49,841 bases of DNA from Parachlorella kessleri (lineage: Eukaryota; Chlorophyta; Trebouxiophyceae; Chlorellales; Chlorellaceae), in NCBI GenBank assembly GCA_001598975.1, contig BBXU01002031.1, positions 1-49,841 of the forward strand, in the 5' to 3' direction. The translations under genes were made by a program, and so were the position numbers. Positions within the stretch are counted from its first letter, which is position 1. Every line of letters begins with the position of its first letter. The notes beneath the pieces were generated by a model, which had not been told where the DNA came from, searched no databases, and saw only the letters and a list, made by a program, of their open reading frames with translations. Below, in pieces: positions 24,380 through 34,921 of the stretch.

Positions 24380-24830
24380 GCCGCATAACTTGCAAGCAGG
24401 GCAGTGGCAGGGGCAGCTGGCAGCTGGTGCGGCAGCTGCTTGGTGTCTACCTGGCTGAGGCCATCTCTGTCGGCTCCTCGCCGCCCAGCTGAGCCGCATA
24501 ACTTGCAAGCAGGGCAGTGGCAGGGGCAGCTGGCAGCTGGTGCGGCAGCTGCTTGGTGTCTACCTGGCTGAGGCCATCTCTGTCGGCTCCTCGCCGCCCA
24601 GCTGAGCCGCATAACTTGCAAGCAGGGCAGTGGCAGGGGCAGCTGGCAGCTGGTGCGGCAGCTGCTTGGTGTCTACCTGGCTGAGGCCATCTCTGTCGGC
24701 TCCTCACCGCCCAGCTGAGCCAGCTCCTGCTGGTGAGCAGGGCAGTGACAGCTGGCAGCTACCTAGGCAGCTGCTTGGGACTTACCCAGCGGAGGCCATC
24801 TTCGCTGGTTCCTCCGCCGCCCAGCTGAGC
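24287..24830 (+). repeat. 113-bp tandem array copied from the end of the AP5B1-like gene
   Basis: Five copies. The first is the genuine last exon end (QLLGVYLAEAIS...SPPS, then TGA) plus its 3' flank. The shared point cccagctgag recurs with spacings of 113, 113, 113 and 110 bp. The three central copies are nearly identical and the fifth is diverged and shortened. Each repeat carries the same coding-like sequence and stop. Because 113 is not a multiple of three, the array cannot extend the protein by simple read-through. Confidence 0.92.
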
Positions 24831-27623
24831 GAAAAAAGTGGGTTGGTATATTGAGAATCCAGGTTTTCTGGGATGGAAGGGCTGGGGCTAAGGCGCAGTG
24901 CGCGCTTTGAGTGAGCGTTGCAGGGCAGGCATGAAAGCGTTGCTGCGGCGTTGGTCAGGTAGTGGTTGTGGCCCGCATTCTTCCTGCCGTGACAACCGTG
25001 ATGGGCAGACCGGAATGTAGCGCTCTTTGTAGCGGCTATGCATATGCAATGGATGTTGGCCTTGGCCCTCTGGCTCCGCAATGCCAACGGGCTGGCCTGG
25101 TGCAAGGGCTTGCGAAGTGTACCACACAGGCTGGGCTGCCATGGCTCACCTGTTCGCCGTGGAGCAGGCAGGAAAGAGAGAGCAGGCAAAGGAGGGGAAC
25201 ATCCTTCTCTGGTGTTGGTAGGACCCTCCATAGGCTGTGTTGTGGGCGCCAGCGCCTGATCTTCCCAATGCTTGCTAAGTCGTAAAGCTAGCTAGAACTC
25301 AAGCTACTTTTTTTCATAGCTGCAGGGGGAGCTCATCTCCCTTCTTGAGTTTTGTGGCAGCACACTTGCAGGACTGCATTACCTGTTGCGACACTGATAA
25401 GTATCTCTTAATAGCAACCTGCTATTCTTCTTTGCCTGCTTCATGGCATAGCTAGAGTACTTGATTGCCATGGCCTGCCACTTGCGCGGGTCCGTTGCAT
25501 TGATGCAGTAGGGTGATGTCTGTTCTGTTCACTGCACCTCTGTGTTCATGCGTTTGTTTCCAGTGCTGTGCCCTGTGGTGCTGTGCCATGTACTTGCTGC
25601 TTTTCCCCTGTTCAAGCTTGCAGGCTGCTGTGGTTGCTGTTGCTGAGTCTGTTGATCCACATCTATGACTGGGGAGATGATGAGGTTGGGCGGGACGCGA
25701 GCTGCCCGCTCCCAGCCAGTCCTCATGAGCCATCTGCATGGCTTCTTGGCAGCAGGTTTGAGCTTGCGGGAAGGTTTCTCCCTTACTTGTTGCATCTGGG
25801 TTTGTTGTTTGTCCCTACGTTTGGACGGCCAGCCAGGGCTCTGCCAGACTAGTGACCTGAGTATGTAAGCATTCATGATGTGCTTGACCCAGCCCCAGCC
25901 GCCACCCGCCGCCAATTCCAGTTGACGGGGGGTGGCGGTCTTACCACATGTCTTACCATTGTGCGGAGTCGCGGGAGTTATTGAAACAAGCAACGGTGCC
26001 AGTGGCAGATCTGAGCTGAGTGAGTAATCTAAACTCAATGATCAATGGGTGAACGAATTACTACTCATACATGGAGGTTGGCTTCATGTTAGCGCTCCTG
26101 GACCCCGTGCCTCCCACTAGAGTTCAAACCCTTGGTCTTCTACTGGGGTCGCCCTTCCCTTTATCTTCTACTGCCTCAGAAAGGACCTGCAGCATGGCAG
26201 ACAAGGGAGCGTATGGAACTAAGCCTCAAGAGGCCATGCGTGCCTCAAGAAAGCAGGTCTGCTGCCTCGGTTCCTCTCACTGTGGCACAGGCTGTCAAAC
26301 AGAGCAACAAGTTGCATTAGTTTGCACAGCAACAAACTGCCATATACTTTGGCAGCAACCACACAGCTGGCCTTACAAGGTAGCATTGCAGGAGTTTCCC
26401 TTTAAGGAATTCCACTCACAGTTCATCCATGAATGATGGATCCTCCGGTGGCCACACAGAGCCTGTCTGGTTTGGCGTAGCAGCCACAACTCAATAAGTC
26501 AGCTGACCCTGCAGTTGTGGACGATGTCCACTGTAGTCTTAGTGGGTTGCAGTGCAGGCAGGGCGCCTGTAGGTAAAACTTCATCTGTTTCTACATATGG
26601 TATACGCAAAGCATTTTGCAGGCTGGAGAGGAGAAAATGAGGCTGAGGGGAGAAGACCCTAAGGAGGAAGAGAAGGAGAGCTCTCAGAGGCTGGCTGCTC
26701 AGGCGGACCCTGCTGAGTCTTCAATGCAAGTGGGTGCAGCTCCTCAGTCTTTGCTGGAGTTGCTGTGGTGTCTTTCACGCCATGGAAATAGATGACCACG
26801 CCATGGATCTAGATGACGTCAGAGATCTCCTGCAGCGACAAGACAGCTCTGGTGCACAGTAAGGTCTGAAAGGCTCATTGCTGACGGCTGACGGGTCGGG
26901 CTTGGTTAGCAATCAAAGCAACTCCCCAGCTTGATACTTAGCACGGCACCAGACAGGCTGGACATCTATGCCCGGTAGTGGACTGTGTTAGCAGCTAGTG
27001 CACCTGCAGGCCCAAGGCTACCAGCCTGAGCTGAAGGGCAAAACACTGGCAGGACCTCGCTCGTCCACTTGACACAGCAGCTCTACCAACAAATGAGGTA
27101 CAGATCCCTGACAAACAGCGCAGTGAACCCTTGACATTGTGAGGGGACTCACACCATGGTTGAGGACCGGACCTCATGCAATACCTTTGGGACTTTTCCA
27201 GGAGGTATCATTGGGGACTGTATGACTCGATTAAACCTCATAGCCTCATTCCCTTGGATAGGAGCTGTATGGACGACAATAGCTGGACTTTACAACAATA
27301 CAAGCGCTTCGTGAGCACATGGGACGCTGGTAATGATGGCCTGTTGAATAAAATACCAAAGAAAAAAGAACAAAACATTGCAGTTGCATAGTAGAACCTT
27401 CCTAGTTGAGAAGTAGTGAGAGGCGGCTAACCTCTGTTCGTTGAGCGACTGGAATAAAATATGCCAATATGGCAGAGAGAACCTTCATTGTCAACGTCAT
27501 ACTCGGGGGGCGGCATCCAACCAATTACTAAAAATGCACAACCTCCACAGCCTGACAACTAATGTCCGCCCCAGTCATTGCACACAAAGCCTGCGGCCTG
27601 CTATGGTCAGGCCAGTTTGTTTC
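24831..27623. other. Gene-poor interval with a weak candidate small gene
   Basis: No recognisable gene. One weak rightward candidate: ATG at 26194 (MADKGAYGTKPQEAMRASRK, possible donor at 26255), then an exon-like block from about 26622 after ttttgcag (EEKMRLRGEDPKEEEKESS), ending near 26700 at a gtgggt donor. Just beyond is a 21-bp tandem duplication, cacgccatgga-at-agatgac, at about 26778-26820. No homologue is recognised and the exons may be chance. The rest probably holds 3' UTR of the AP5B1-like and TLC genes. Confidence 0.35.
27290..27294 (-). promoter_or_regulatory. Possible poly(A) signal TGTAA for the TLC gene
   Basis: TGTAA on the minus strand 330 bp past the TLC gene stop. Offered only on motif and orientation. 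Confidence 0.25.
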
Positions 27624-29686
27624 TCACTCCACCTTGATCGTGTCAGTGGCATATGCCCTGACCTCCACCTTCTTGGCGGCGATAACAAATGTTGGCTCCC
27701 CAGTGCTGGCAAGGTGGCCATCATGTGCGCACTTGTCGGCTGGTCCAGTCAATGGTGGCGCCGTCTTGGGGCTCCTGCATCCTGCTGCTGCTGCTGCTGC
27801 TGCTTGGGCTATCCCCCTGGTTCCCTTATCAGCTGCTGCTGTTTGCATGCTCGCCTTCTTCTTCTTCCCTAGTCCTGCCGCTGCTATTTGCACAAGCTTG
27901 ACGAACCAGTAGGCGTTCAATGTGTTCAGAAAGGCGAACACTGCCACGCCTGCAGGGCAGACAACCTGGGCCATTACATCTTCTATGCCTTGTAGTAGCC
28001 GGCCCATGTTGACAGTCAGCCGGCCTTCAGCCAACCTTTTGACAACTGCTGCCCGCTTACAGGCGGATTATATGATCTTCATCAAACCCCCATGATGCAA
28101 AGCTATAGCAAGAGCCGTGCCATGCATGCCTCTGACAGCCAAGGTCGCCAACTAAATCAACAACTCAAGTCAACAAGCCTGCTGCTCTGCCTTGCCTACC
28201 TGCCCATGCCCACCAAGGGCGATCTTCCAGGGCCACCACTGTGGCGGCCAGGCGCGCAAAGTAGAGGTTGGCAATGACCACACGGCACAAAAAGAACTGG
28301 CAGGTGAAGGCCAGGCCCAGCAGCTTATATGCCTTTCCGGAATAGCCTGCCAGCTTCAAGCATCCCAGCAGCTGCAAGGGGAACAGATAGAGGCATCAGC
28401 ATGCGGCCGGCCAGCTGCAATGGGGGACAGATAGAGGCATTAAGCAGCATGCGGCCGGCTGTTGATCCCAAGCCACAGCCGGCAGGGACATGCATAATGT
28501 ATCATTAATCCTTGATCCACTGCCAAAACCATGCAGAAGCATCCCACCTGCAGCAAAGGCGTGGTGGCCTCGAAGAAGACCTCAATGGCCAGCCCAAACA
28601 GGGCGAGCTTGTTGGCAAAGAGTCCCAGGGAACAGCCAGCCAGCCCCACAGCGTGGTGCAGCAGGAAGGACGCGCCACTGGACCAGCTGAAGAACAGCAG
28701 GCTGCAGGGCAAGAAGGCAGATGGTATCTCGGCAGATGGTATCGAGACAGCATGCACTGTACAGGGTCTTATGGATGGGTCCGGCTCGACTGTGGTGGGC
28801 ACACCTGTAGAGAGTGTCATAGGTTAGGTACCCAAAGAGCACGCTTGCCCACAGAAAATGGCTGTAGGTAACCGCGTTCAGTGGGTCCGCATTCAGGATG
28901 GGGTCCCACAGGTTCCACACCTGGTTGCATACTAGCACTGTGGCCTGCAGATGAAGGTAAAAGGCCAGTGCCAAGTGGTGGGCAGGCAGGGTTGGAATAA
29001 GCTGGGCAATCAACAAGACATGCCTGCTTGAGTGGGCAAACCGAAGTTACGCTGGCATAATTTTAGAAAGCAGGACAACATAGAGCTAACATGCCTCAAT
29101 AAAAACTAGCAAAGGCACCATCACTGGCCAGGGCTAGGCGGTGTGTTGCAGCCTTAGCATATGGCTGCCCTGCCTGCGCCGTGCTGCCTCACAGGGCTGC
29201 ATGGAGTGCAGGGCACTACCACTTACATGCAAGCCGCTCGCCACCTTGTTGCAGAACTGAAGCTTTTCTGTCCGCCGCAAGGACTGATAGCCTTTCCACC
29301 GGGCCTCAGAGATGAAGTGTGTGGCTAGGCTCACACAGAACCTGGCCAGCAACAGCACTCCAGCTCAAAGGTTCCACGACATACTTGTGTATGATACAAA
29401 TTCATTGCTTGGGGTTAGCTTAGCGGTCCATCCACAGACTGCTAACCCTAGGGACAGCTTCCAGCTTCCCGTCTGAACGACATTTGCCAGCTAGTCTGTG
29501 AACCAGCCCTGCCTCTGATCAGATTGGCAGCTGTCATGCCGGAGTATCCCATGGCTGACCTCACACATATGGACATGGGCAGGAGCAGACTTGGCAGCTG
29601 TAAGTGAAGGCAAGGCCTCACCAGCATATGCATGAGGCAGCTGCTGTACGGAGTATCGTGGCTAAAGGGAAGTCCCTGCTGCCCAT
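27624..29686 (-). CDS. TLC-domain (TRAM/LAG1/CLN8) membrane protein
   Basis: Six exons: 29686-29622, 29341-29227, 28944-28805, 28701-28548, 28371-28200, 28024-27624 (about 348 aa), phases matching throughout. Landmarks of TLC proteins are visible: an N-terminal membrane helix, THFISEARWKGYQSL, WNLWDPILNADPL, a helix ending GYLTYDTLY, the conserved SFLLHHAVGL, then further helices and LNTLNAYWFVKLV, followed by Lys-rich GLGKKKK. It is closest in layout to TMEM56/TLCD4-like proteins rather than ceramide synthase, which would show the Lag1p motif; that motif is not seen. TLC proteins act in lipid synthesis, sensing or transport in ER-related membranes; the substrate here is unknown. The tail after KKKK is low complexity, with poly-Ala from a CTG/GCA run. 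The last exon's acceptor is AAG rather than CAG. Confidence 0.8.
28383..28458 (-). repeat. Tandem duplication in a TLC-gene intron
   Basis: The phrase acagatagaggcat followed by agcatgcggccggc occurs twice within about 76 bp, upstream of the fifth exon. A second small direct repeat (ggcagatggtatc, twice) lies at 28721-28748 in the neighbouring intron. Confidence 0.8.
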
Positions 29687-29986
29687 GCTTGTTCCTTGAA
29701 ACTGAATCAGCTGCTCCTGCTTTGGTCAGTCGGCGAGCTGCCACCAGCAAAGGTTGCACCGCTGCCTGAGTGGATCTGCCTAGCTGCTGCCACTGAGCTC
29801 ACTGTGGCTTGCCACCAGGTTCTCTATGTGAGGCAAGTGGGTCCTAGGGTCAGCACACCTGCAACCAGAAGCAGGCATGCCAGACCCTCACCCTTTGTTG
29901 CAGCTGTGTTTGCTGTAAGAAGGCCCTGCCGAAGGTGTTAGGGGTGTTCCGGCAGTCCTCCTCAGGTTATGCCTGCGCATTAGGTG

Positions 29987-29991
29987 TTACA
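29987..29991 (-). promoter_or_regulatory. Possible poly(A) signal TGTAA for the ENOD93-like gene
   Basis: TGTAA on the minus strand 112 bp past the ENOD93-like stop codon, well placed for a green-algal 3' end. Confidence 0.4.
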
Positions 29992-30102
29992 CAGTCAGTC
30001 ATGGACGCAAGGTTGTCCAAGAACCGAACAATGGTCGAAGAGAGGCATGCATTGAGGAGTTCAGGAGATTTGAGGAGTTTAGCCAATTAGGCCCGGCAGG
30101 CT

Positions 30103-31364
30103 TCATTGATTAGCTGGTGCGCCCTCCTGCTCCTCCTTCAAAAGCCCCTGCTTCATTGCTAGCTGCATCGCGCGCTTGCGAGTCCCACAGTCATTCAGGG
30201 TTAGCTCTGCTTGCAGGAAAAAAAGACCAAAGAAGGGCATCACCTGCACAACATGACCATAACAGGTTACTATCATACCTCAACCTCAACACCTGCTCGA
30301 TGCGCCCCGCAAACACCGCTGAGGCAAGCCCAGAGCCAGCAAGTACACGACAAGGAGAAAGCCTAGATCCAAGCAAGGCAGGGTACGGTATGGCTTAGAT
30401 CAGGTGGTAACCACAGCCAAAGCAGCCGTACTTACTATTAGGGCGGTTCGACTGCTCACACTGAGGCTCCTGCGTACAAGGCCAGGGATATAGTTGCCAG
30501 GCAGTTCGTACTGCTGCCAAACATGGAGATTGGGTGCTCCCAGGCGACCGATCCTTTAGAACAGCGGAGCATTATGTGTGGAGGATCCCCACCTGTTCCA
30601 TCACCGCCATCCAGCTGAGGAGCTGAAGGCGCCACATGCCGGAGTTAAGCCCTGCCCCACACCCACTGATAACCAGCTACCGCCTACCGTTGGGGCTTGA
30701 GCAGTGCAGATGCACATGCCTTGGATGCCCATGTGGCCTCCCGCGTCACCTATATTAATGATATGCAAAGCCACCCCAGAACCCGCACCTGTCGAACTTT
30801 GGGAAAAGCTTGCCGGCTCCAAACACTGTCGCTGCGGAGGCCGCCAGGCCAGCAACGCCCCACTTCAGTCCTTCCTCTGTCGCGTTTTTGACGCAATTTA
30901 TCTGGTGGTCAGCTGCAAAAGGAGCAGGAAGGAGTTCAGCTTGCACAGCCGTGGCTAGTGGCCTCTGTGCAACAGCCCCACAGCACTGTTGTGCTGGCTC
31001 GCGACACTAGCTAGCTGCATATGTGAGAAACCTATGCTACATTGCGCAGCGTCGTATTCCAAGGCACAATAGGCAGCGTACGCCCGCAAGCTGAACAAGG
31101 GGAACCACTCGCCATTTTCTGAGAATCCGTATCCCCTGTAGTAACGCTCCAAACTAATCTTGTCCATGCAGAACTGCGCACGTAGTAACAAACAACTAGC
31201 ACTTCGAGTTACAAGCCGCCGTGTGGCTCTATTTGTTGCACAAGTAAGGGTGCCGCTGAGTGGAACAACTGCAGCTCACCGTTCAACTTCCCTTGTGCTG
31301 TGGCAGCCGAAGTGCTGGGGCCGGCATATGAGGAAAGAGCACGTCTCGTGAAGGCTGACGCCAT
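30103..31364 (-). CDS. ENOD93-like small mitochondrial membrane protein
   Basis: Four exons with matching phase: 31364-31280, 30912-30789, 30469-30436, 30243-30103 (about 127 aa). The start MASAFTRRALSSYAG, followed by more Ser/Thr/Ala, looks like a mitochondrial targeting peptide. The core reads CVKNATEEGLKWGVAGLAA, then GKLFPKFDR, then SSRTALIVMPFFGLFFLQ: two membrane helices separated by a basic turn, as in the early nodulin 93 family. The C-terminal tail is charged. Plant ENOD93 has been linked to mitochondrial respiration and cytochrome c oxidase; the match is from pattern memory, so the family name is tentative. The third exon could begin further upstream at an AAG acceptor, adding about 29 residues; the shorter form with a CAG acceptor keeps the helix spacing. 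HIG1 and TLC genes flank it on the same strand. Confidence 0.6.
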
Positions 31365-32077
31365 TGCAGCACGCAGCACGGGGGGTAGTCATCAGTACTG
31401 GTTGTGTCATCGGTTTTCCTTAAAACCCTTTAACTTCATGCCTTGGATGCTTATGCGTGGATTCCTTGGCACACTGTGTGGCTAACTGAGGCAGCATATC
31501 CATCAATATACCAAGTACGACACAGGTAGAATATAGCAGCTGCAGCAAGGCTGTACCTGCGAATGGCAACGCGAACTGAGGAGAGGTGGGGGTGAAGTTT
31601 ACCGACAGGGCTGGATGCAACTACGCTTGGTTCTTGCTTGACTTCTGAACCCATAGGTCTCTCCCGACTGTTTAACACTCATTGCATGGAGCTGCTCTTT
31701 CTGTGTCCAAGTGTTACCTGCCTGAAATGCTACACAAATGGAAGTGGCCCCCAACACCAAGACATACGTGCAATATCCAGTGCTACCACTGATATACTGT
31801 CGTGGCCACGTAAGTTGGCCTCATACATACGAAGACCTTAACCGACTCGTCAGCGAGACATGAGCCAGCAACAAATGCTTGCAGGTACAAACATATCAAG
31901 CCTGCACGGAAACTCAAGTACCGACAGAGTGTACTGTCTGGGAAAGAATGGCAGTACAAACGGCGAGTATAGGTCTGCCATATAACACCACCAATTCAAT
32001 ACAGGGGCAAGTACATGTGGCATATTCCCCATCACATTGACATATTGAAAGCAGCTGAAATGCCAGTACCACCTGGC

Positions 32078-32700
32078 CTACTCCTGTGGCTGTTCATTCG
32101 CCTTCTGCTGCGACTGGGAGTACAGCTCAACGGCTGCAACACCCCCAAGCGCCGCTAGTGTGAACGCTTGCGCATACATGCGGCTGTGGATTATCTTCAG
32201 AGATGTTGGAATGGGACGGGTCCACTGGTACGCCTGTAAAGCAGTACACCTTTCACCAACTCAAAATCTATAATAACTTTTCCTTAAGGTCCTAGGAAGT
32301 GCCGGGCAAGCCCTCAAATCGATCAAAACCAACAGGACAAGATGGGCACACATAGCGTTTTCAGGGAGAGGGCCGCATGCGCACTGTCGGCTGCAACAAC
32401 CCTCCACAGCTTGCACAGTTTGGAAGCGCGTCAGGCACCTTGCAAACAAGGCTGGTAGCATTCGACGACCATATAGCTGCAGGCTTACCAGGCAGGTTGT
32501 AATGCCTCCACCCCACAGGTAGCCGAGAGCCTTGAGCTTGTGAGCTGTCACCTGCACTTCGGGTACTGGTAAAGGTCAACACACCCGGTGCCAGCAGCGG
32601 CCGTGGTGGACAGCGTCCATGCAGGCCGCGTCCATGATAGCAGTGGACTCACCCACTGCACCCAGTCTGGAGAAGTGCTGTGTGCTGCAACTGAAGACAT
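32078..32700 (-). CDS. HIG1-domain protein (respiratory supercomplex factor family)
   Basis: Three exons: 32700-32653, 32551-32489, 32233-32078, all phase 0, giving 88 aa. After a short N-terminus (MSSVAAHSTSPDWVQW) comes the HIG1 domain: AHKLKALGYLWGGGITTCLA (first helix), a short WTRPIP loop, then SLKIIHSRMYAQAFTLAAL leading into the second helix and an AVELY end. The KIIHSRMYAQA block is the family signature (R/H-x-R-x-x-A-Q). HIG1 proteins sit in the mitochondrial inner membrane and help assemble or modulate cytochrome c oxidase and its supercomplexes; this role is inferred. Length is typical of the short plant and algal forms. It is divergent to the thioesterase gene (start 33118), with a 417-bp interval between starts. 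Confidence 0.87.
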
Positions 32701-33117
32701 ATTAGACCCGATGTGCTGGTAAAGGGCCGTTCTATTTGGCAGGCGCCTCACCCTTCACCCCAAAACAAAGTACCGTATACGCTAAAGAAGAGAGTCCAGG
32801 CTGTGCTGATTTTCTACGGTGTTACAAACGGCGGCTACTGCAGCTGCTTACATCACCGCTGGCTCACGCCCAGCATGCTGAGGGACAACTCGGCAGGGCG
32901 CGGCTTACTAACCCTTCCGCTGAGGTCTTTGAAATCCCAACACTAAGCTTTAGCAGCACAGCTGGGTTAATCAACTGCACAGCTGCAAAGGGTTCTCCAC
33001 TGAACGTGCGACACCCGACACAACTGCACCTGTTTGAGAACATCATCTCTAGTGCCAGGACTGCAGCATCTGCATTTCCACCCCGACATACCTTAATTTT
33101 CATTCAATAGAAACAGC

Positions 33118-34921
33118 ATGTCTGATGGCGTGATATACGCTGGCATGGTGCCTGCCTCTACTGCACAACCTGGGTCAGCGGGTTTTGCGCGCATCAGGTC
33201 TCAAGGCAAACGTCTGAACGAGATGGGCACTAACACAACTGTCTACACCAACCCACACGAAGAAGATGTGGGCAGGCAAGTGTGCCCAGACAGTTTGCTC
33301 AGACACAAGGTTGCCCATTTCCGTGCACAGTTTCCTCTGACGCATCATGCTTGCACCGCGGGCGAGCCTGCAGCTTGGCTTAGTCTTGTCAGCAATAGAG
33401 GGTCCAAAATCTGGATGTTAGCTGCTACTTGCAGGCTTGAGAAGGTGGAGTGGGTACACCAGCTGCTTGCAGAACCCGGCCAGCACATCGTGCTGGCATG
33501 TGCAGCCAGCAAGCCGGAGCCAGGAGCAGATCCTGACCATTTGGTGAGGCGGTGTTTCTGTGAATGGGTATCCCATGACTGTGGTGAGCAGCAAGATATG
33601 CTGGCATTTGAACATGTTGCATTTCTTCCTGAAACGTGCCACAAACAGCAGGCCACAAGCAATAGCCAGGGGTAGACCCTTGCCATAAAATGAGGTCCCT
33701 TCTCCTGTCAACGGCATCGTGTTGTTCAGTGCATTGTATTGGGAGAAATGTATCGATTCACAGCAGCGTATGCCTGCCTACCTATCCACCCACTCACCCA
33801 CCCTGGCAACTAGTCTCCTCTGGTGGTTAAGGTGTGGTTCAGTAATAACCTTGGGTGATGAAACCGTGCTGCTGCTGCTTTGCAGTTCCTGGGGCTGCTG
33901 CGGCAAGACATCATCCGAGATGTGATGTTCCTGTTCCACCCGGAGACTGGCCTCTTTCATGCGCTGATTGCCATGGGGTCGGATGTGTGCGGCCACCCAT
34001 GCACCGTGCATGGAGGCTTCACCAGCGCAGTCATTGATGAGACAACAGGCAAGCGTTGCACATTGCTTACTTACCACACGTCCTGTCTGTCAAGCTTGCT
34101 GCTTGGGTGTATACAGTGCATCTGCATCGTGCATCGTGGTGGGCTGCAAGGTCGCAGGCACCCTTCGAGGGAGCACATATGTTGTATAGAGGAGGGTTGG
34201 GGGTAGCCTGACAAGGCCGTATGCTATTATCATAACCATCAGATAGTATGCCCTGGGGCATGCTTTGCTGGGTGCAGGTGGCCTGGTGTTCAGCCTGAAA
34301 AAGAACAACAAGCTGGGGCCGGGGCCCGCCTTCACGGTGCGCCTAGAAGTTGATTACAAGAAGCCCATCCCAGCGGAGAGCGAGATTGTGTGCACGGCCA
34401 AGGTGGACAGCGTGGAGGGACGCAAGGTGAGGGCTCACGACTGCTGCGGCGGCAGTGCGTTTGCCGCTGTAGCGCCGTCCACCCTACATGTGGCAGGAGG
34501 AGTTGGCTAAAGTGTTAGTTCACCGCGCTGCTGGCCCCTGCCCCTGGGAACGTCAAAGCCTGGCTTCCAGAGAGCTTGGCCAAGCGCTCCTGCAGGTGTG
34601 GGTCATCAGCTTGTGGGTCAGCAGAGACTAGAGGAGCTTCGTGTGGCCAGCCACTCTTCTGCCTCCTCGTTGTCTGCCAGTGCCTTCGCAGTTTCACCCG
34701 TCCAACAAGTGTTTCCGCAGGTGTGGGTGTCGGCAGAGGTGATGGACCGGCCAGGGGGCGTTGTGTATGCCTCCGGGAGGGCGCTGTACGTCACCCCCCG
34801 GCAGTATGTGGAGCAGCAGGCCAACGGCACCAAGCAAGAGCAGCAGCAGCCACAGCCACAGCGGGCAGCTGGCTTCCAGCAGGAGCTGCAGCAACCCTCG
34901 GCGGCTAATGGCGCCCACTGA
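33118..34921 (+). CDS. Hotdog-fold acyl-CoA thioesterase (PaaI/THEM4-like)
   Basis: Sure exons: 33435-33543, 33886-34048, 34278-34426, 34721-34921. The first can be read back in frame to ATG 33118, giving one long first exon, but an extra upstream intron is possible, so the N-terminus is uncertain. The first sure exon (VEWVHQLLAEPG... KPEPG) matches the lead-in segment of THEM-like proteins. The hotdog core follows: HGGFTSAVIDETTGGLVFSL has the H-G-G and D/E-T residues of the active-site helix, then VRLEVDYKKPIPAESEIVCT and AEVMDRPGGVVYASGRALYV complete the sheet. The tail is Gln-rich. It should hydrolyse an acyl-CoA or a related thioester; substrate and compartment are unknown. The intron after DETTG starts GCAAGC, a consensus GC-AG intron. 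Confidence 0.83.

Noticed and set aside
24260..24707. Repeated minus-strand frames (RQRWPQPGRHQAAAAPAAS type) over the 113-bp array
   Set aside because: They mirror the tandem repeat; similarity among them comes from the repeat, not from a protein family.
25529..26038. Minus-strand frame of about 169 codons with Gln-rich end
   Set aside because: It starts with TTG rather than ATG, has no recognisable domain and no supporting splice sites.
27778..27800. CTG/GCT trinucleotide run as an unstable microsatellite
   Set aside because: It simply encodes the poly-Ala stretch in the TLC protein tail; length is modest.
30955..31191. Minus-strand frame with DKISLERYYRGYGFSENGEW inside the first intron of the ENOD93-like gene
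   Set aside because: Looks protein-like but cannot be joined in phase to exon 1 or exon 2; the direct exon 1-exon 2 junction fits well.
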